From the NCBI GenBank assembly GCA_016793325.1, contig JAEUKI010000006.1:27056-91055 (forward strand): a stretch of 64,000 nucleotides of DNA. Reading direction: 5' to 3'. The notes beneath the pieces are model-generated. The model was given only the letters and a program-made list of their open reading frames with translations, did not search any database and was not told where the DNA came from. This document shows positions 17,621 to 25,711 of this stretch, one piece after another; the stretch's first letter is position 1; each line of letters begins with the position of its first letter. The position numbers and the translations under genes are program-made. The DNA comes from Myxococcales bacterium. GTDB taxonomy: Bacteria > Myxococcota_A > Polyangia > Polyangiales > Ga0077539.

Positions 17621-18448
17621 TTACTCAGCCTGCGGATTGCGCTCGGGTGCGCCTTCGAAGCGCGGCGGCAGCTTCTTGGTGTTGCCGTCGTACGCCGCAC
17701 GAAAATCTGGGTGGAGCATGCATAGCGCTTGCGCTTGCGCCTCGCTCTCGATCGCGTCCGCGAGGGTCATGCGCGCCTCGCTCTCGAGCATCTGCTTCGT
17801 CATCGCGTGGGCGAACGCAGGCCCCTCTGCGAGCGACTCGGCGAACGCGTTGGCCTTTGCGACGAGCGCGTCGTCGTCGAACACGCGGTTGGCCAAGCCG
17901 ATCCGCGCCGCTTCGTCTGCGTCGATCACGGCGCCCGAGAACAGCAGCTCGCTCGCGTGTCCGAGACCCACGATGCGCGGGAGCAGATACGCCGCGCCCA
18001 TGTCCGCGCCCGACAGCCCCACCTTCGGAAAGATGAACCCGATGCGCGCGCTCTTCGCGAAGTAGCGGACGTCGCACGCGGCCGCGAGGACCGCGCCCGC
18101 GCCGACCGCGACGCCGTTGACCGCGGCGACGACGGGCCGACGACAGCGACGCACGTTTGCGATGAGCTCACCGGTCACGCGCGTGAAGGCGAGCATGCCC
18201 TTCGCGTCGCGCTTGAAGAGCTCGGCGATGATGTCCTGCACGTCGCCGCCCGAGCAAAACCCGCGCCCTTCGCCGGTGATCACGATCGCTCGCACGTCGT
18301 CGCGCTGCGAGAGCGTCACGAAGAACGCCGCGAGCTCTTGATAGATCTCGAACGTGAGCGAGTTGAGCCTCGCGGGCCGGCTGAGCGTGATCCGTCCGAC
18401 GCCGCGATCGAGCGAGAACCGAAAGCCCTTCGGTGAGAGTTCTTCCAT
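17621..18448 (-). CDS. Enoyl-CoA hydratase/isomerase family protein
   Basis: Protein of 275 aa from the ATG at 18448; an in-frame GTG at 18481 would add 11 residues. It has crotonase motifs: oxyanion-hole segments GEGRGFCSGGD (about residues 58-68) and VNGVAVGAGAVLAAACDVRY, and a region equivalent to the catalytic Glu segment around FPKVGLSGADMGAAYLLPRI. Asp in LSGAD takes the place of the usual Glu in some positions, so it could be a hydratase, a ring-opening hydrolase or another crotonase. In the operon it would act after the dehydrogenase. The first gene downstream starts 20 bp away. Confidence 0.9.
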   Translation of the reverse strand: MEELSPKGFRFSLDRGVGRITLSRPARLNSLTFEIYQELAAFFVTLSQRDDVRAIVITGEGRGFCSGGDVQDIIAELFKRDAKGMLAFTRVTGELIANVRRCRRPVVAAVNGVAVGAGAVLAAACDVRYFAKSARIGFIFPKVGLSGADMGAAYLLPRIVGLGHASELLFSGAVIDADEAARIGLANRVFDDDALVAKANAFAESLAEGPAFAHAMTKQMLESEARMTLADAIESEAQAQALCMLHPDFRAAYDGNTKKLPPRFEGAPERNPQAE

Positions 18449-18509
18449 CGAGCTGAGCGGAGTATCTACCCCGTTCCGCACGCTTGGAAGCGTCGCCTTC
18501 GGTCGTCCG

Positions 18510-18920
18510 TCACTCCGCGGGACGAGCGTTGCGCGAGAGCACCGCGGTCGCCTCGATTTCGACCTTGGCGCGCGGCTCGACGAGCCCCGCGACGCCCACG
18601 AGCGCCATCGCTGGGTAGTGCCGGCCGAAGTGCGCCCTCCAGATCGCGCCGAGCTTCGGAGCGCCCTCGCGGTACGCAGGTAGGTCCGTGACGTAGATCG
18701 TCATGCGAACCACGTCCGTCGGCTCCGCGCCGCCCGCGCGCAACACGGCCACGACGTTCGCGAGCGCGCGATCGAACTGATCGAGCAGCGCGTCGGACGC
18801 GAAGTTGCCCTTCTCGTCCCAGCCGATCTGGCCGGCGACGTACAGCGTCGGTCCTTCGGCGAGGACGCCGTTCGCGTATCCGCGTGGTTTTTCCCAGTGT
18901 TCGGGCTGAACGATCTTCAT
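18510..18920 (-). CDS. RidA/YjgF family protein (reactive imine deaminase type)
   Basis: Protein of 136 aa. It has the family features LYVAGQIGWDEKGN (about residues 27-40), Arg in DVVRMTIYVTD and the C-terminal VGVAGLVEPRAKVEIEATAV with the conserved Glu. RidA proteins hydrolyse enamines/imines, or act as dedicated deaminases in catabolic clusters. The ATG overlaps the SDR stop by 4 bp. Its presence in a CoA-ligase operon suggests that an amino group is removed from the intermediate, consistent with a nitrogen-containing substrate (inference). Confidence 0.9.
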   Translation of the reverse strand: MKIVQPEHWEKPRGYANGVLAEGPTLYVAGQIGWDEKGNFASDALLDQFDRALANVVAVLRAGGAEPTDVVRMTIYVTDLPAYREGAPKLGAIWRAHFGRHYPAMALVGVAGLVEPRAKVEIEATAVLSRNARPAE

Positions 18921-19681
18921 GCGATCACCTGTCCGCCATCGAGCGCGATGGCCTGTCCGTGAATCCCTCGCGCCTCGTGCGGAACGAGCGCCCACACCGC
19001 GTGCGCGACTTCGTCGACCGTCATGAGCCTCCGCTGCGGGCTCTGCGCTTCGAGCGCGGCCCGCGCCTGCTCGCGGGTCCGTCCAGTCTTCGCGACGATG
19101 TTGTCGATCGCGCGAACGGTCATCTCCGTATCGACGAAGCCCGGACAGATCGCGTTGATCGTGACGCCCGATCGAGCGAACTCCGCGGCGAGCGCGCGCG
19201 TGAGCCCGACGACCGCGTGCTTGGACGCGCAGTACGCGCTCGTATAGGGATAGCCCGTGAGGCCCGCGTTGGAGGCGACGTTGATCACGCGGCCCCACCC
19301 TCGCTTCGCCATCTTCGGGACGGTCGCGCGACACAAACGAAACACGGGCCACACGTTGACCGCGAACGTGCGCTCGATCACCGCGTCGTCCGTCGCTTCG
19401 AGCGCCGCGCTCTCGGCGACGCCGGCGTTGTTCACGAGGATGTCCACTGGTCCGAGCGCTGTTTCGATCGCGTCGAGCGTCGCGTCGAGCGCGGGTGAGT
19501 CGGTCAGGTCCATCGCGAACACGCGGGCGTCGATCCCGCTCGCGACGCGGTCGAGCGCGCTTCGATCGCGGCCGACGAGCGCGAGCTTCACGCCCTCGCG
19601 CGCGAATCGTTTGGCGATGGCTTCGCCGATCCCTCGGCTCGCGCCGGTGACGAGCGCGACGCGCCCAGCGAGGTCGTTCAT
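18917..19681 (-). CDS. Short-chain dehydrogenase/reductase (3-hydroxyacyl-CoA dehydrogenase-like)
   Basis: Protein of 254 aa, classical SDR length. The cofactor site is TGASRGIGEAIA (about residues 13-24), followed by NNAGV, then the catalytic Ser in NVASNAGLTGYP and Tyr-x3-Lys in YCASK. The position in the operon suggests oxidation of a 3-hydroxyacyl-CoA or a ring alcohol. The ATG at 19681 is chosen because the SDR fold starts directly after it; the upstream extension has no homology. This is the first gene of the long minus-strand catabolic operon and is divergent from a thioesterase gene, with 105 bp between the starts that must hold the promoter. Confidence 0.93.
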   Translation of the reverse strand: MNDLAGRVALVTGASRGIGEAIAKRFAREGVKLALVGRDRSALDRVASGIDARVFAMDLTDSPALDATLDAIETALGPVDILVNNAGVAESAALEATDDAVIERTFAVNVWPVFRLCRATVPKMAKRGWGRVINVASNAGLTGYPYTSAYCASKHAVVGLTRALAAEFARSGVTINAICPGFVDTEMTVRAIDNIVAKTGRTREQARAALEAQSPQRRLMTVDEVAHAVWALVPHEARGIHGQAIALDGGQVIA

Positions 19682-19786
19682 GGCGTGCGTACGATGCCAC
19701 AACCGCGCGCGGGACCGGGGGATCGAAGCGATCGCAGCGCCCGCGACGGCCGGACAATTCGACGCGAACTCGGTATACGTTCGGCG

Positions 19787-20215
19787 ATGTTCGAGCACAC
19801 GATCGACGTGACGTGGGGCGAGTGCGACCTCGCGGGGCTCGTGTACTTTCCGAGGATGCTCGACTGGTGCCACCGCGCGCTCGAGGCGCTGTGGGGCGGG
19901 CTCGAAGGCGGCTACGCGCGGTTCACGGGACCGCGGCGACTCGGGATTCCCACCGTTCGAATCGCAGGAGATTTTCAGCGTCCCGTGCGCTACGGCGAAC
20001 GCGTGATCGTGCGGGTCGGCGTCGCGCGAATCGGCACCAAGAGCGTCACGTTTCGTCACGACGTGACCAACGCCGAGGGCGCGCTGTGCGCGCGATTCGA
20101 GCATGTGATCGCGGTGTGCGAGCTCGACGGCCCGCGCGCGATCGAGGTCCCCGACGACGTTCGCGCGTTGCTCGCTCCCCACGCCATCGACGCAAGCGAC
20201 GGCGCTACGCGATGA
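19787..20215 (+). CDS. 4HBT-type acyl-CoA thioesterase (hot-dog fold)
   Basis: Protein of 142 aa. The N-terminus reads VTWGECDLAGLVYFPRMLDW, matching the 4-hydroxybenzoyl-CoA thioesterase/YbgC group, with the catalytic Asp in ECDLAG and the hot-dog helix after it. It would hydrolyse a CoA thioester formed in the neighbouring operon, perhaps to recycle CoA from stalled intermediates. It is transcribed divergently from the SDR gene and its 3' end overlaps the convergent YbjN-like gene by 11 bp. Confidence 0.88.
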   Translation: MFEHTIDVTWGECDLAGLVYFPRMLDWCHRALEALWGGLEGGYARFTGPRRLGIPTVRIAGDFQRPVRYGERVIVRVGVARIGTKSVTFRHDVTNAEGALCARFEHVIAVCELDGPRAIEVPDDVRALLAPHAIDASDGATR

Positions 20216-20609
20216 TCGATCGGATCTCGGCGCCGTACTTGTTCGCGTAGTACGTGAGCACGTCGAGGGCGTCTGCGATCTCGCTGTCGTCGAGCTCCTG
20301 CACGGGAAACTCGACGGAGAGAATCACGTCGCCGTCCTCGTCGAGCGAGAAGCGCGCGAACATGAGCTCGCCGTTCCATCGAAGCAGCTGAGCGTAGAGC
20401 GTCTCGGCCTTCGCGAGGTCCGGCGGAAGTCTCCCGAGCGGAACGACCGCGAGCTTGACCCAGTCGCCGTCGTGCGTGGCGATCAACGGAAACATCTGCC
20501 CGCGCGGCGCCTTGAAGCTCGTCCGAATGGTCGTCTCGGCGAGCCGAGTCGTTGTCCAGTCGCGCTTCTTCAAGAACGCGTCGAGGTGCTCGATCACCGC
20601 AGAAGTCAT
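20205..20609 (-). CDS. YbjN/sensory-transduction-regulator-like protein
   Basis: Protein of 134 aa. The small alpha/beta domain with a central strand set (ILSVEFPVQELDDSEIADAL) and Arg/Lys-rich start resembles the YbjN domain family. Members have poorly defined roles in stress or motility regulation, or chaperone-like binding. It is soluble with no signal peptide. Its 3' end overlaps the thioesterase gene, and about 90 bp upstream the DNA becomes unusually AT-rich. Family assignment is by overall look and is tentative. Confidence 0.65.
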   Translation of the reverse strand: MTSAVIEHLDAFLKKRDWTTTRLAETTIRTSFKAPRGQMFPLIATHDGDWVKLAVVPLGRLPPDLAKAETLYAQLLRWNGELMFARFSLDEDGDVILSVEFPVQELDDSEIADALDVLTYYANKYGAEIRSIIA

Positions 20610-20694
20610 AGGCGGAGCGGCAGCCTACACCAGCGTGGAGCGCGACCGGGATCGATCGTTTCGGCGCCCACGCTCCGGCGCCCAATCCCGACAA

Positions 20695-20876
20695 CGCTAG
20701 AATCAAGGAAATAACAAAATCGCTCAAATTCGATCACAAACGTTCAGTCCTTCGTGAATTCGACGGATTCAACGAGAACGAATCGCAAAACCGAATCGAA
20801 TATCGTTCGTAACCGCTCATTTGAAACGCTCGTATGATCGGTAAGTCCCGTCCGAGAATGATTCAGGAGCGATTCA
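20695..20876 (+). promoter_or_regulatory. AT-rich leader/promoter region of the ECF sigma gene
   Basis: This stretch of about 180 bp is far richer in A/T than anything else in the window and holds no gene. It contains a good -10-like TATGAT (20833-20838), 39 bp before the ATG, and a Shine-Dalgarno AGGAG (20865-20869). A matching -35 is not obvious, so an alternative sigma factor or an activator could be needed. Repeated aatcg/cgaat words occur throughout and may be binding sites. Confidence 0.5.
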
Positions 20877-21461
20877 ATGAACGACTTTAGCGACTCGAAG
20901 CTGGTTGAGATGTCTCGCAGTGGCAACAAGCGAGCGCTTTCGGTCCTGCTCGCGCGCTATCAGCCGGTGATCCAGCGGCAGCTGCAGCGCTTTCCCGTCG
21001 AAGCCGCGGACCGCAGCGATCTCGTCCAGGACGCGATGCTTCAAGTGATCCGCCGGCTCGACACGTTTCGAGGCGACGCGCAGTTCTCGACCTGGCTCTA
21101 CCGCGTGACCGCCAACGCCGCGCTCATGCGGATGCGCAGCGATCGCCGCCGCCGTCAGACCTCGTTCGACGACCACGAGCCCGAGGCCGAGGCCGCGATG
21201 CACAACGTCCCCGCGACGCCCGGCGGCGAGTGGGCCCTTCGCGTCGATCAGCGCGTCGAAGAGAAGCACCGCCGCGATCGCCTCGAGCGCGCGCTCGACG
21301 AGCTGCCCGAGGGCTACCGCGACGTCGTCCTCGAGCACTATCTCGAAGGCGCCCCCCTCCAAGAGCTCGCCGACCGACTCGGAACCACCGAGAGCTCCGT
21401 GCGCTCGCGCCTCCACCGCGCCCGAACCGTTCTTCGTGAGCGACTCCGCGAAGCGGCCTGA
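20877..21461 (+). CDS. RNA polymerase ECF-type sigma factor
   Basis: Protein of 194 aa. Region 2 is visible (about residues 10-90: RSDLVQDAMLQVIRRLDTFR, then FSTWLYRVTANAALMRMRSD), followed by a linker and region 4 (about 135-190: LDELPEGYRDVVLEHYLEGA, then LADRLGTTESSVRSRLHRAR, the -35-binding HTH). It would direct RNA polymerase to a small regulon. No anti-sigma factor gene lies beside it: the upstream neighbour is a minus-strand YbjN-like gene and the downstream neighbour is a convergent thiolase gene. The SD AGGAG with 7-nt spacing supports the ATG. Confidence 0.93.
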   Translation: MNDFSDSKLVEMSRSGNKRALSVLLARYQPVIQRQLQRFPVEAADRSDLVQDAMLQVIRRLDTFRGDAQFSTWLYRVTANAALMRMRSDRRRRQTSFDDHEPEAEAAMHNVPATPGGEWALRVDQRVEEKHRRDRLERALDELPEGYRDVVLEHYLEGAPLQELADRLGTTESSVRSRLHRARTVLRERLREAA

Positions 21462-21465
21462 ACGC

Positions 21466-22668
21466 TCAGGGCCTCTCGAAGAGCGTCGCGATCCCCTGGC
21501 CGACGCCGATGCACAACGACGCGAGCCCTCGCGCGTGGCCTTCGCGAACCATCCGATGAACGAGCGTCGCGACGAGCCGCGCGCCAGAGCTTCCGATCGG
21601 ATGTCCGAGCGCGATGGCTCCCCCGTCGGGGTTCACGCGCGCGGCGTCGAGCTCGAGCTTTCGAACGCACGCGAGCGCTTGCGCGGCGAACGCCTCGTTG
21701 AGCTCGATCGTTCCGATGCTCTCGCGCGTCCAGCCCGAGCGCGCGAGCGCGCGTTCGACCGCGGGAATCGGGCCGAGCCCCATGAGCCCTGGCTCGACGC
21801 CCGCCACGGTGTTGCACACGACGCGCGCCATCGGCTCGAGCCCGTGCGCCTTCACGAACGACTCGCTCGCGAGCAGCACCGCCGACGCGCCATCATTGAT
21901 CGGTGAGCTGTTTCCCGCGGTGACCGAGCCTCCCTTGCGAAACACAGGCTGCAGCTTCGCGAGCGCTTCGAGCGACGCGTCGGCGCGCGGGCACTCGTCG
22001 CGATCGAACACGACCGCCGCGCCCTTCTTCTGCGGGATCTCGACGGGGCTCAGCTCGCGGGCGAACGCGCCACGCGCCTGCGCCGCGATCGCGCGCCGGT
22101 GAGACTCGAGCGCGAAGCGGTCTTGATCCTCGCGAGACACCTTGTGGAGCTCCGCGACGTTCTCCGCGGTCTCGCCCATGCCCTCGAGCGCGAAGCGCTC
22201 GGCCATCTTCGGGTTCTCGAAGCGCCAACCGATCGTCGTGTCCTGCACCTTCGGCGGCGTTCGATCGAACGCGTCTTGCGCCTTGGGCATCACGAACGGC
22301 GCGCGCGTCATGCTCTCGACGCCGCCTGCGATCACGCACTCGTGGTCGCCGAGCGCGATCATCCGCGACGCGCTCTGCACCGCCTCGAGGCCCGAGCCGC
22401 ACAAGCGGTTGACGGTCACGCCGGTGACCTCGTACGGCAGGCCCGCGAGCAGCGCCGCCATGCGCGCGACGTTTCGGTTGTCTTCGCCGGCTTGATTTGT
22501 GGCGCCAAAAACAACTTCGCTGACGCTCGCCCCGGCGACCGCGTTGCGGGCGACGATCGAGCGGACGACGTGGGCGGCGAGGTCGTCCGAGCGGACGCTG
22601 GCGAGCGCCCCCTTGTAGCGAGCGATGGGCGTTCGAAGTGCGTCGAGGACGAAGACGGCTCTGGTCAC
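21466..22668 (-). CDS. pcaF: 3-oxoadipyl-CoA/acetyl-CoA acyltransferase (thiolase, PcaF/PaaJ type)
   Basis: Protein of 400 aa, exactly the PcaF length. The GTG at 22668 begins the thiolase fold (TRAVFVLDALRTPIARYKGA), and a purine-rich GGAG lies upstream. The catalytic residues are Cys in VNRLCGSGLEA (about 90), His in GGAIALGHPIGSSGAR and Cys in CIGVGQG. The segments NQAGEDNRNVARMA and TTIGWRF are characteristic of 3-oxoadipyl-CoA thiolases (PcaF/PaaJ). These split 3-oxoadipyl-CoA to acetyl-CoA and succinyl-CoA, the last step of aromatic acid breakdown. The symbol is a best guess within the subfamily. It is a single gene, divergent from the repeat-rich lipoprotein. Confidence 0.9.
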   Translation of the reverse strand: MTRAVFVLDALRTPIARYKGALASVRSDDLAAHVVRSIVARNAVAGASVSEVVFGATNQAGEDNRNVARMAALLAGLPYEVTGVTVNRLCGSGLEAVQSASRMIALGDHECVIAGGVESMTRAPFVMPKAQDAFDRTPPKVQDTTIGWRFENPKMAERFALEGMGETAENVAELHKVSREDQDRFALESHRRAIAAQARGAFARELSPVEIPQKKGAAVVFDRDECPRADASLEALAKLQPVFRKGGSVTAGNSSPINDGASAVLLASESFVKAHGLEPMARVVCNTVAGVEPGLMGLGPIPAVERALARSGWTRESIGTIELNEAFAAQALACVRKLELDAARVNPDGGAIALGHPIGSSGARLVATLVHRMVREGHARGLASLCIGVGQGIATLFERP

Positions 22669-22847
22669 GGGTGGGGCTCTCCGGTGTGTTTGCGCGGGAT
22701 TTGTCAGTGAAAACTGCGATTTCGAGTCGGGCAGAACGGCGACCGACAGAAAGTTCGATGGGGGGGGCGTGGATGCTTCTCGGGGATGGGACGTATAACG
22801 GTCCGCCAACTCAAAGCGACAGTCGCTGCAAGAGAGAGAGCAGACGA

Positions 22848-24089
22848 ATGAACCGAACACTGATCACGGGCGCCCTCGCCCTCGTATCGCTGACTCAAGC
22901 CTGCTTCTACACCGTTCGCGGCGACGCGACCGCTGAGGTGTACGCCGACGGAATGCCCACGGCCGTGACTGTTGCGCAGCCCCCGCCTCCGCCTCCGACG
23001 ACGGTCAACGTTCAGCTCGCGCGCCCTCCGCAGCCGAGCGCGACAGCCGTGTGGGTCGACGGCTACCAAGACTGGCGCGGCGGCGGTTGGGTGTGGGTCG
23101 ATGGCCACTGGGAAGAGCCGCGGCCCAACACCGTGTGGCAGGGCCCTGTGTACTCGGGCGGCCAGTACTATCCCGGCTATTGGCGCCCGGCGAACGTGCA
23201 GCCCGTGGGCCCGTACGCGACGCCCGTTTCGAGCGGCGGCGGCGTGATGGTCAGCGGCGGCGCGACCGCGCAGCCCGTCGGCGGAAACACTGTCGTCGTG
23301 TCGCAGCCCAACGGCGGAATGGTCACCGCGCAGCCCGCGGGCGGCACTGCGGTCGTCGTGGCGCAACCGACCGGTGGCGTCGTGACCTCGCAGCCCACCG
23401 GTGGAACCGCGGTCGTCGTGAACGGCGGAACGAACACCGGCTGGCAGAGCGGCGCCGTCGCGCAGCCGGTTGGCGGAAGCGCTGTTGTGACCACGGGTCG
23501 TCCGACGGGCGCCGTCGTGGTGACGGGCGGCCAACCCGCGGGCGGCGCGGTCGTTGTCGGTCAGCCCACGGGTGGCGCGGTCGTCGTGAACGGCGGAGCT
23601 CCCACAGGGGGCGTCGTCGTGAACACGGGTCGTCCGACGGCGGGCGTCGTCGTCACCGGCGGCACCGGAACGGTCGCGACCGGAGGCACGGTTGTCGTTG
23701 GCGGCGGTGTTCGTCCTGGCGCGAACGCGACGGTCGTCAACACCGGCGGCGCGGTCCCTGTCGGCGTCACGAGCACCGCAGGAACGTCCAGCGCAACGGC
23801 GGCCACCGGTCGACCGGTGGTCGTCACGACGCAGGGCTCCGGCACGATTCGACCGGGCGCCGTCGTCGCTGCGACCGCGACCAACCCCGCGAACACCGTC
23901 CAAGTCGGCGCCTCGACCTCGAGCGGCACCGTCGTCACCGGCGGAACGACGATCAACACCGCGGGCCGCCCCGCGACTGCGGTCAACGCGACCGCCAACG
24001 GAACCGTGAACCTCAACGTCGGACGCCCCGGTCCGTGCGTCGGTCGCGACTGCCCTCCGATCGTCGTTCGACCCGACCCCCGTCGGTAA
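22848..24089 (+). CDS. Lipoprotein with WxxGxW motifs and long Gly/Val repeat region
   Basis: Protein of 413 aa. The ATG at 22848 begins a lipoprotein signal (lipobox SLTQAC, Cys about residue 18). A Pro-rich linker follows, then a Trp-rich segment (about 60-105) with WVDGYQDW, WVWVDGHWEEP and YYPGYWRP, resembling YXWXXGXW repeats. From about 125 to 330 the protein is built from recurrent units such as QPTGGTAVVV, NTGRPTAGVVV and GGQPAGGAVVV. These are visible in the DNA as imperfect tandem repeats. Such regular Gly-Gly/Val-Val repeats could form a beta-solenoid or amyloid-like surface fibre (inference). Base composition matches the genome. Function unknown. Confidence 0.8.
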   Translation: MNRTLITGALALVSLTQACFYTVRGDATAEVYADGMPTAVTVAQPPPPPPTTVNVQLARPPQPSATAVWVDGYQDWRGGGWVWVDGHWEEPRPNTVWQGPVYSGGQYYPGYWRPANVQPVGPYATPVSSGGGVMVSGGATAQPVGGNTVVVSQPNGGMVTAQPAGGTAVVVAQPTGGVVTSQPTGGTAVVVNGGTNTGWQSGAVAQPVGGSAVVTTGRPTGAVVVTGGQPAGGAVVVGQPTGGAVVVNGGAPTGGVVVNTGRPTAGVVVTGGTGTVATGGTVVVGGGVRPGANATVVNTGGAVPVGVTSTAGTSSATAATGRPVVVTTQGSGTIRPGAVVAATATNPANTVQVGASTSSGTVVTGGTTINTAGRPATAVNATANGTVNLNVGRPGPCVGRDCPPIVVRPDPRR

Positions 24090-24090
24090 C

Positions 24091-24984
24091 TCAGGCCTTC
24101 TTCGGGCCGTCCGCGTCCCACTTGTAGAAGCCTTCGCCTGACTTTTTGCCGAGCTTTCCGGCTCGCACCATCTGGCGAAGCAGCGCGGGGGGCCGAAACT
24201 GCTCGCCGAGCTCCTTGTGCAAGTGCTCGAGGATCGCGAGGCGCACGTCGAGCCCGACGAGATCGCCGAGCTTCAATGGCCCCATGGGATGGCGATAGCC
24301 GAGCTCCATCGCGCGATCGATGTCCTCGGCGCTCGCGACGCCTTGCTCGAGCATGCGGATCGCTTCGCAGCCGATCACGACGCCGAGTCGCGACGTCGCA
24401 AACCCAGGAAAATCCCTGACAACAATGGGGGTCTTCCCGAGGTCCTTCGCGAACGCGAGCGCGCGGTCCACCACGGCGTCCGTGGTGCGAACGCCGCGCA
24501 CGACCTCGAGCAGCTCCATCAACGGAACGGGGTTGAAGAAGTGCAGCCCCACGACGCGCGTCGGGTCCTTCACCACCGACGCGATCTCCGTGATCGAGAG
24601 CGACGATGTGTTGCTCCCGAGCAGCGCGTCTGCCGGCGCTGCGCGATCGACCGCGAGAAAGAGCTCGCGCTTGAGCTCCATGCGCTCGGGCGCCGCTTCG
24701 ACGACGAACGACGCGTCGCGCACCGCGTCCTCGACGGACTCGAACGCCGCGATCGCCGCGAGCGCGCGCTCCTTCGTGGGAGCGTCGATCTTGCCCTTGC
24801 TCGCGAGCTTCTCGAGCGACTGCGCGATGCCAGCGCGTGCCTTGTCGATCTGCGCCTTCGAGACGTCGAAGAGCGCGACGCTGAACCCTGCCGTGGCGGC
24901 GACCTGCGCGATGCCTGCGCCCATGGTTCCTGCGCCGAGCACGGCGACGCGGCCCTTGCGTCCATTGTCCGTCGTGTTGGTCAT
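24091..24984 (-). CDS. 3-hydroxyacyl-CoA (3-hydroxybutyryl-CoA type) dehydrogenase
   Basis: Protein of 297 aa, the short single-domain type. The NAD site is VLGAGTMGAGIAQVAA (about residues 15-30). The catalytic His lies in VGLHFFNPVPLMELLEVV, with Glu in the same segment, and the C-terminal dimer domain holds SRLGVVIGCEAIRMLEQGVA and GYRHPMGPLKLGD. It oxidises 3-hydroxyacyl-CoA to 3-oxoacyl-CoA with NAD+, the step before thiolysis. It therefore fits the thiolase 2.4 kb away and the catabolic operon at 12-20 kb. It lies 58 bp after the MerR gene on the same strand. The gap to the convergent lipoprotein gene is 1 nt. Confidence 0.94.
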   Translation of the reverse strand: MTNTTDNGRKGRVAVLGAGTMGAGIAQVAATAGFSVALFDVSKAQIDKARAGIAQSLEKLASKGKIDAPTKERALAAIAAFESVEDAVRDASFVVEAAPERMELKRELFLAVDRAAPADALLGSNTSSLSITEIASVVKDPTRVVGLHFFNPVPLMELLEVVRGVRTTDAVVDRALAFAKDLGKTPIVVRDFPGFATSRLGVVIGCEAIRMLEQGVASAEDIDRAMELGYRHPMGPLKLGDLVGLDVRLAILEHLHKELGEQFRPPALLRQMVRAGKLGKKSGEGFYKWDADGPKKA

Positions 24985-25042
24985 GAGCGCGGACGGTACA
25001 ACAATCCCCTCGCGCCGCGCCCCCTCTGCCGCACGCGCGTGA

Positions 25043-25711
25043 CTACTCTGTAGCGCCGCGTGGCTTCACGCGACCCGATCGGTCGCGGGACGACGCGCGA
25101 CGAGCGAGCGCCTCCGCGCGAAACGCGTTCGCAAGCGGCCCGAGCGCGAGCCCGAGCGCGTCCGTTCGCGCGGCCAGCGCGCTCGATTCACCGCCGTCCG
25201 AGAGGGCGACTTCGACCGACGCGAGCTCGCGCAGCGCCGGCGCGACGCGCGTCTCGATCGACGCGAGCAACGGCTCGCTCATGCTCGAAGCGAGCGCGTC
25301 GAGCGCGTCGCAGAGCGACGGGTTTTCGTCGACGCGATCAGCGAGCCGCAGCCGCGCCGCGAGCGACCGCCCCGCCTCGCTGCACACGGCAGCGCGCGGG
25401 ACCTCTTCGAGCTTCACCGCGGCCAGCGAACGCCCAAGCGACTCGAGCGCCGCGAGCGAGAGCGCCACGATCGAAGGGTCCTCGAGCAGGCGCTTGACCG
25501 CCGCGAGCGGGAGCCCCGCGCTCCGAAGCGCGCGAATGCTCTTCAGCCGCGCGACGTGCTTCGCGTCGTACCAAGCCACGGTGGCGCCGGTCTTCTCCGG
25601 CGCGTGAACGAGCCCCTCCTTCACGTAGTAGTGAATCGTGTCGCGCGTCAGGCCCGTGCGCTCTTCGACCGCGCCGATGCGCAGCCGCTCGCTGGCCCGC
25701 GCGCGGGTCAC
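25043..25711 (-). CDS. MerR family transcriptional regulator
   Basis: Protein of 222 aa. An N-terminal winged helix (about residues 9-75) has IGAVEERTGLTRDTIHYYVK and the segment LVHAPEKTGATVAWYDAKHV. The central LRSAGLPLAAVKRLLEDPSI forms the start of the dimerisation helix. The long C-terminal region lacks the metal-binding Cys of MerR/CueR and probably binds an organic effector or acts constitutively. The GTG start overlaps the Lnt stop by 4 bp, so it is co-expressed with lipoprotein maturation genes. It is also the nearest regulator to the downstream hydroxyacyl-CoA dehydrogenase, a possible target. Confidence 0.87.
   Translation of the reverse strand: MTRARASERLRIGAVEERTGLTRDTIHYYVKEGLVHAPEKTGATVAWYDAKHVARLKSIRALRSAGLPLAAVKRLLEDPSIVALSLAALESLGRSLAAVKLEEVPRAAVCSEAGRSLAARLRLADRVDENPSLCDALDALASSMSEPLLASIETRVAPALRELASVEVALSDGGESSALAARTDALGLALGPLANAFRAEALARRASSRDRSGRVKPRGATE

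Noticed and set aside
23220..23860. Possible CRISPR array
   Set aside because: The repeats are imperfect, in frame and lack unique spacers of constant length; they encode the Gly/Val-repeat protein.
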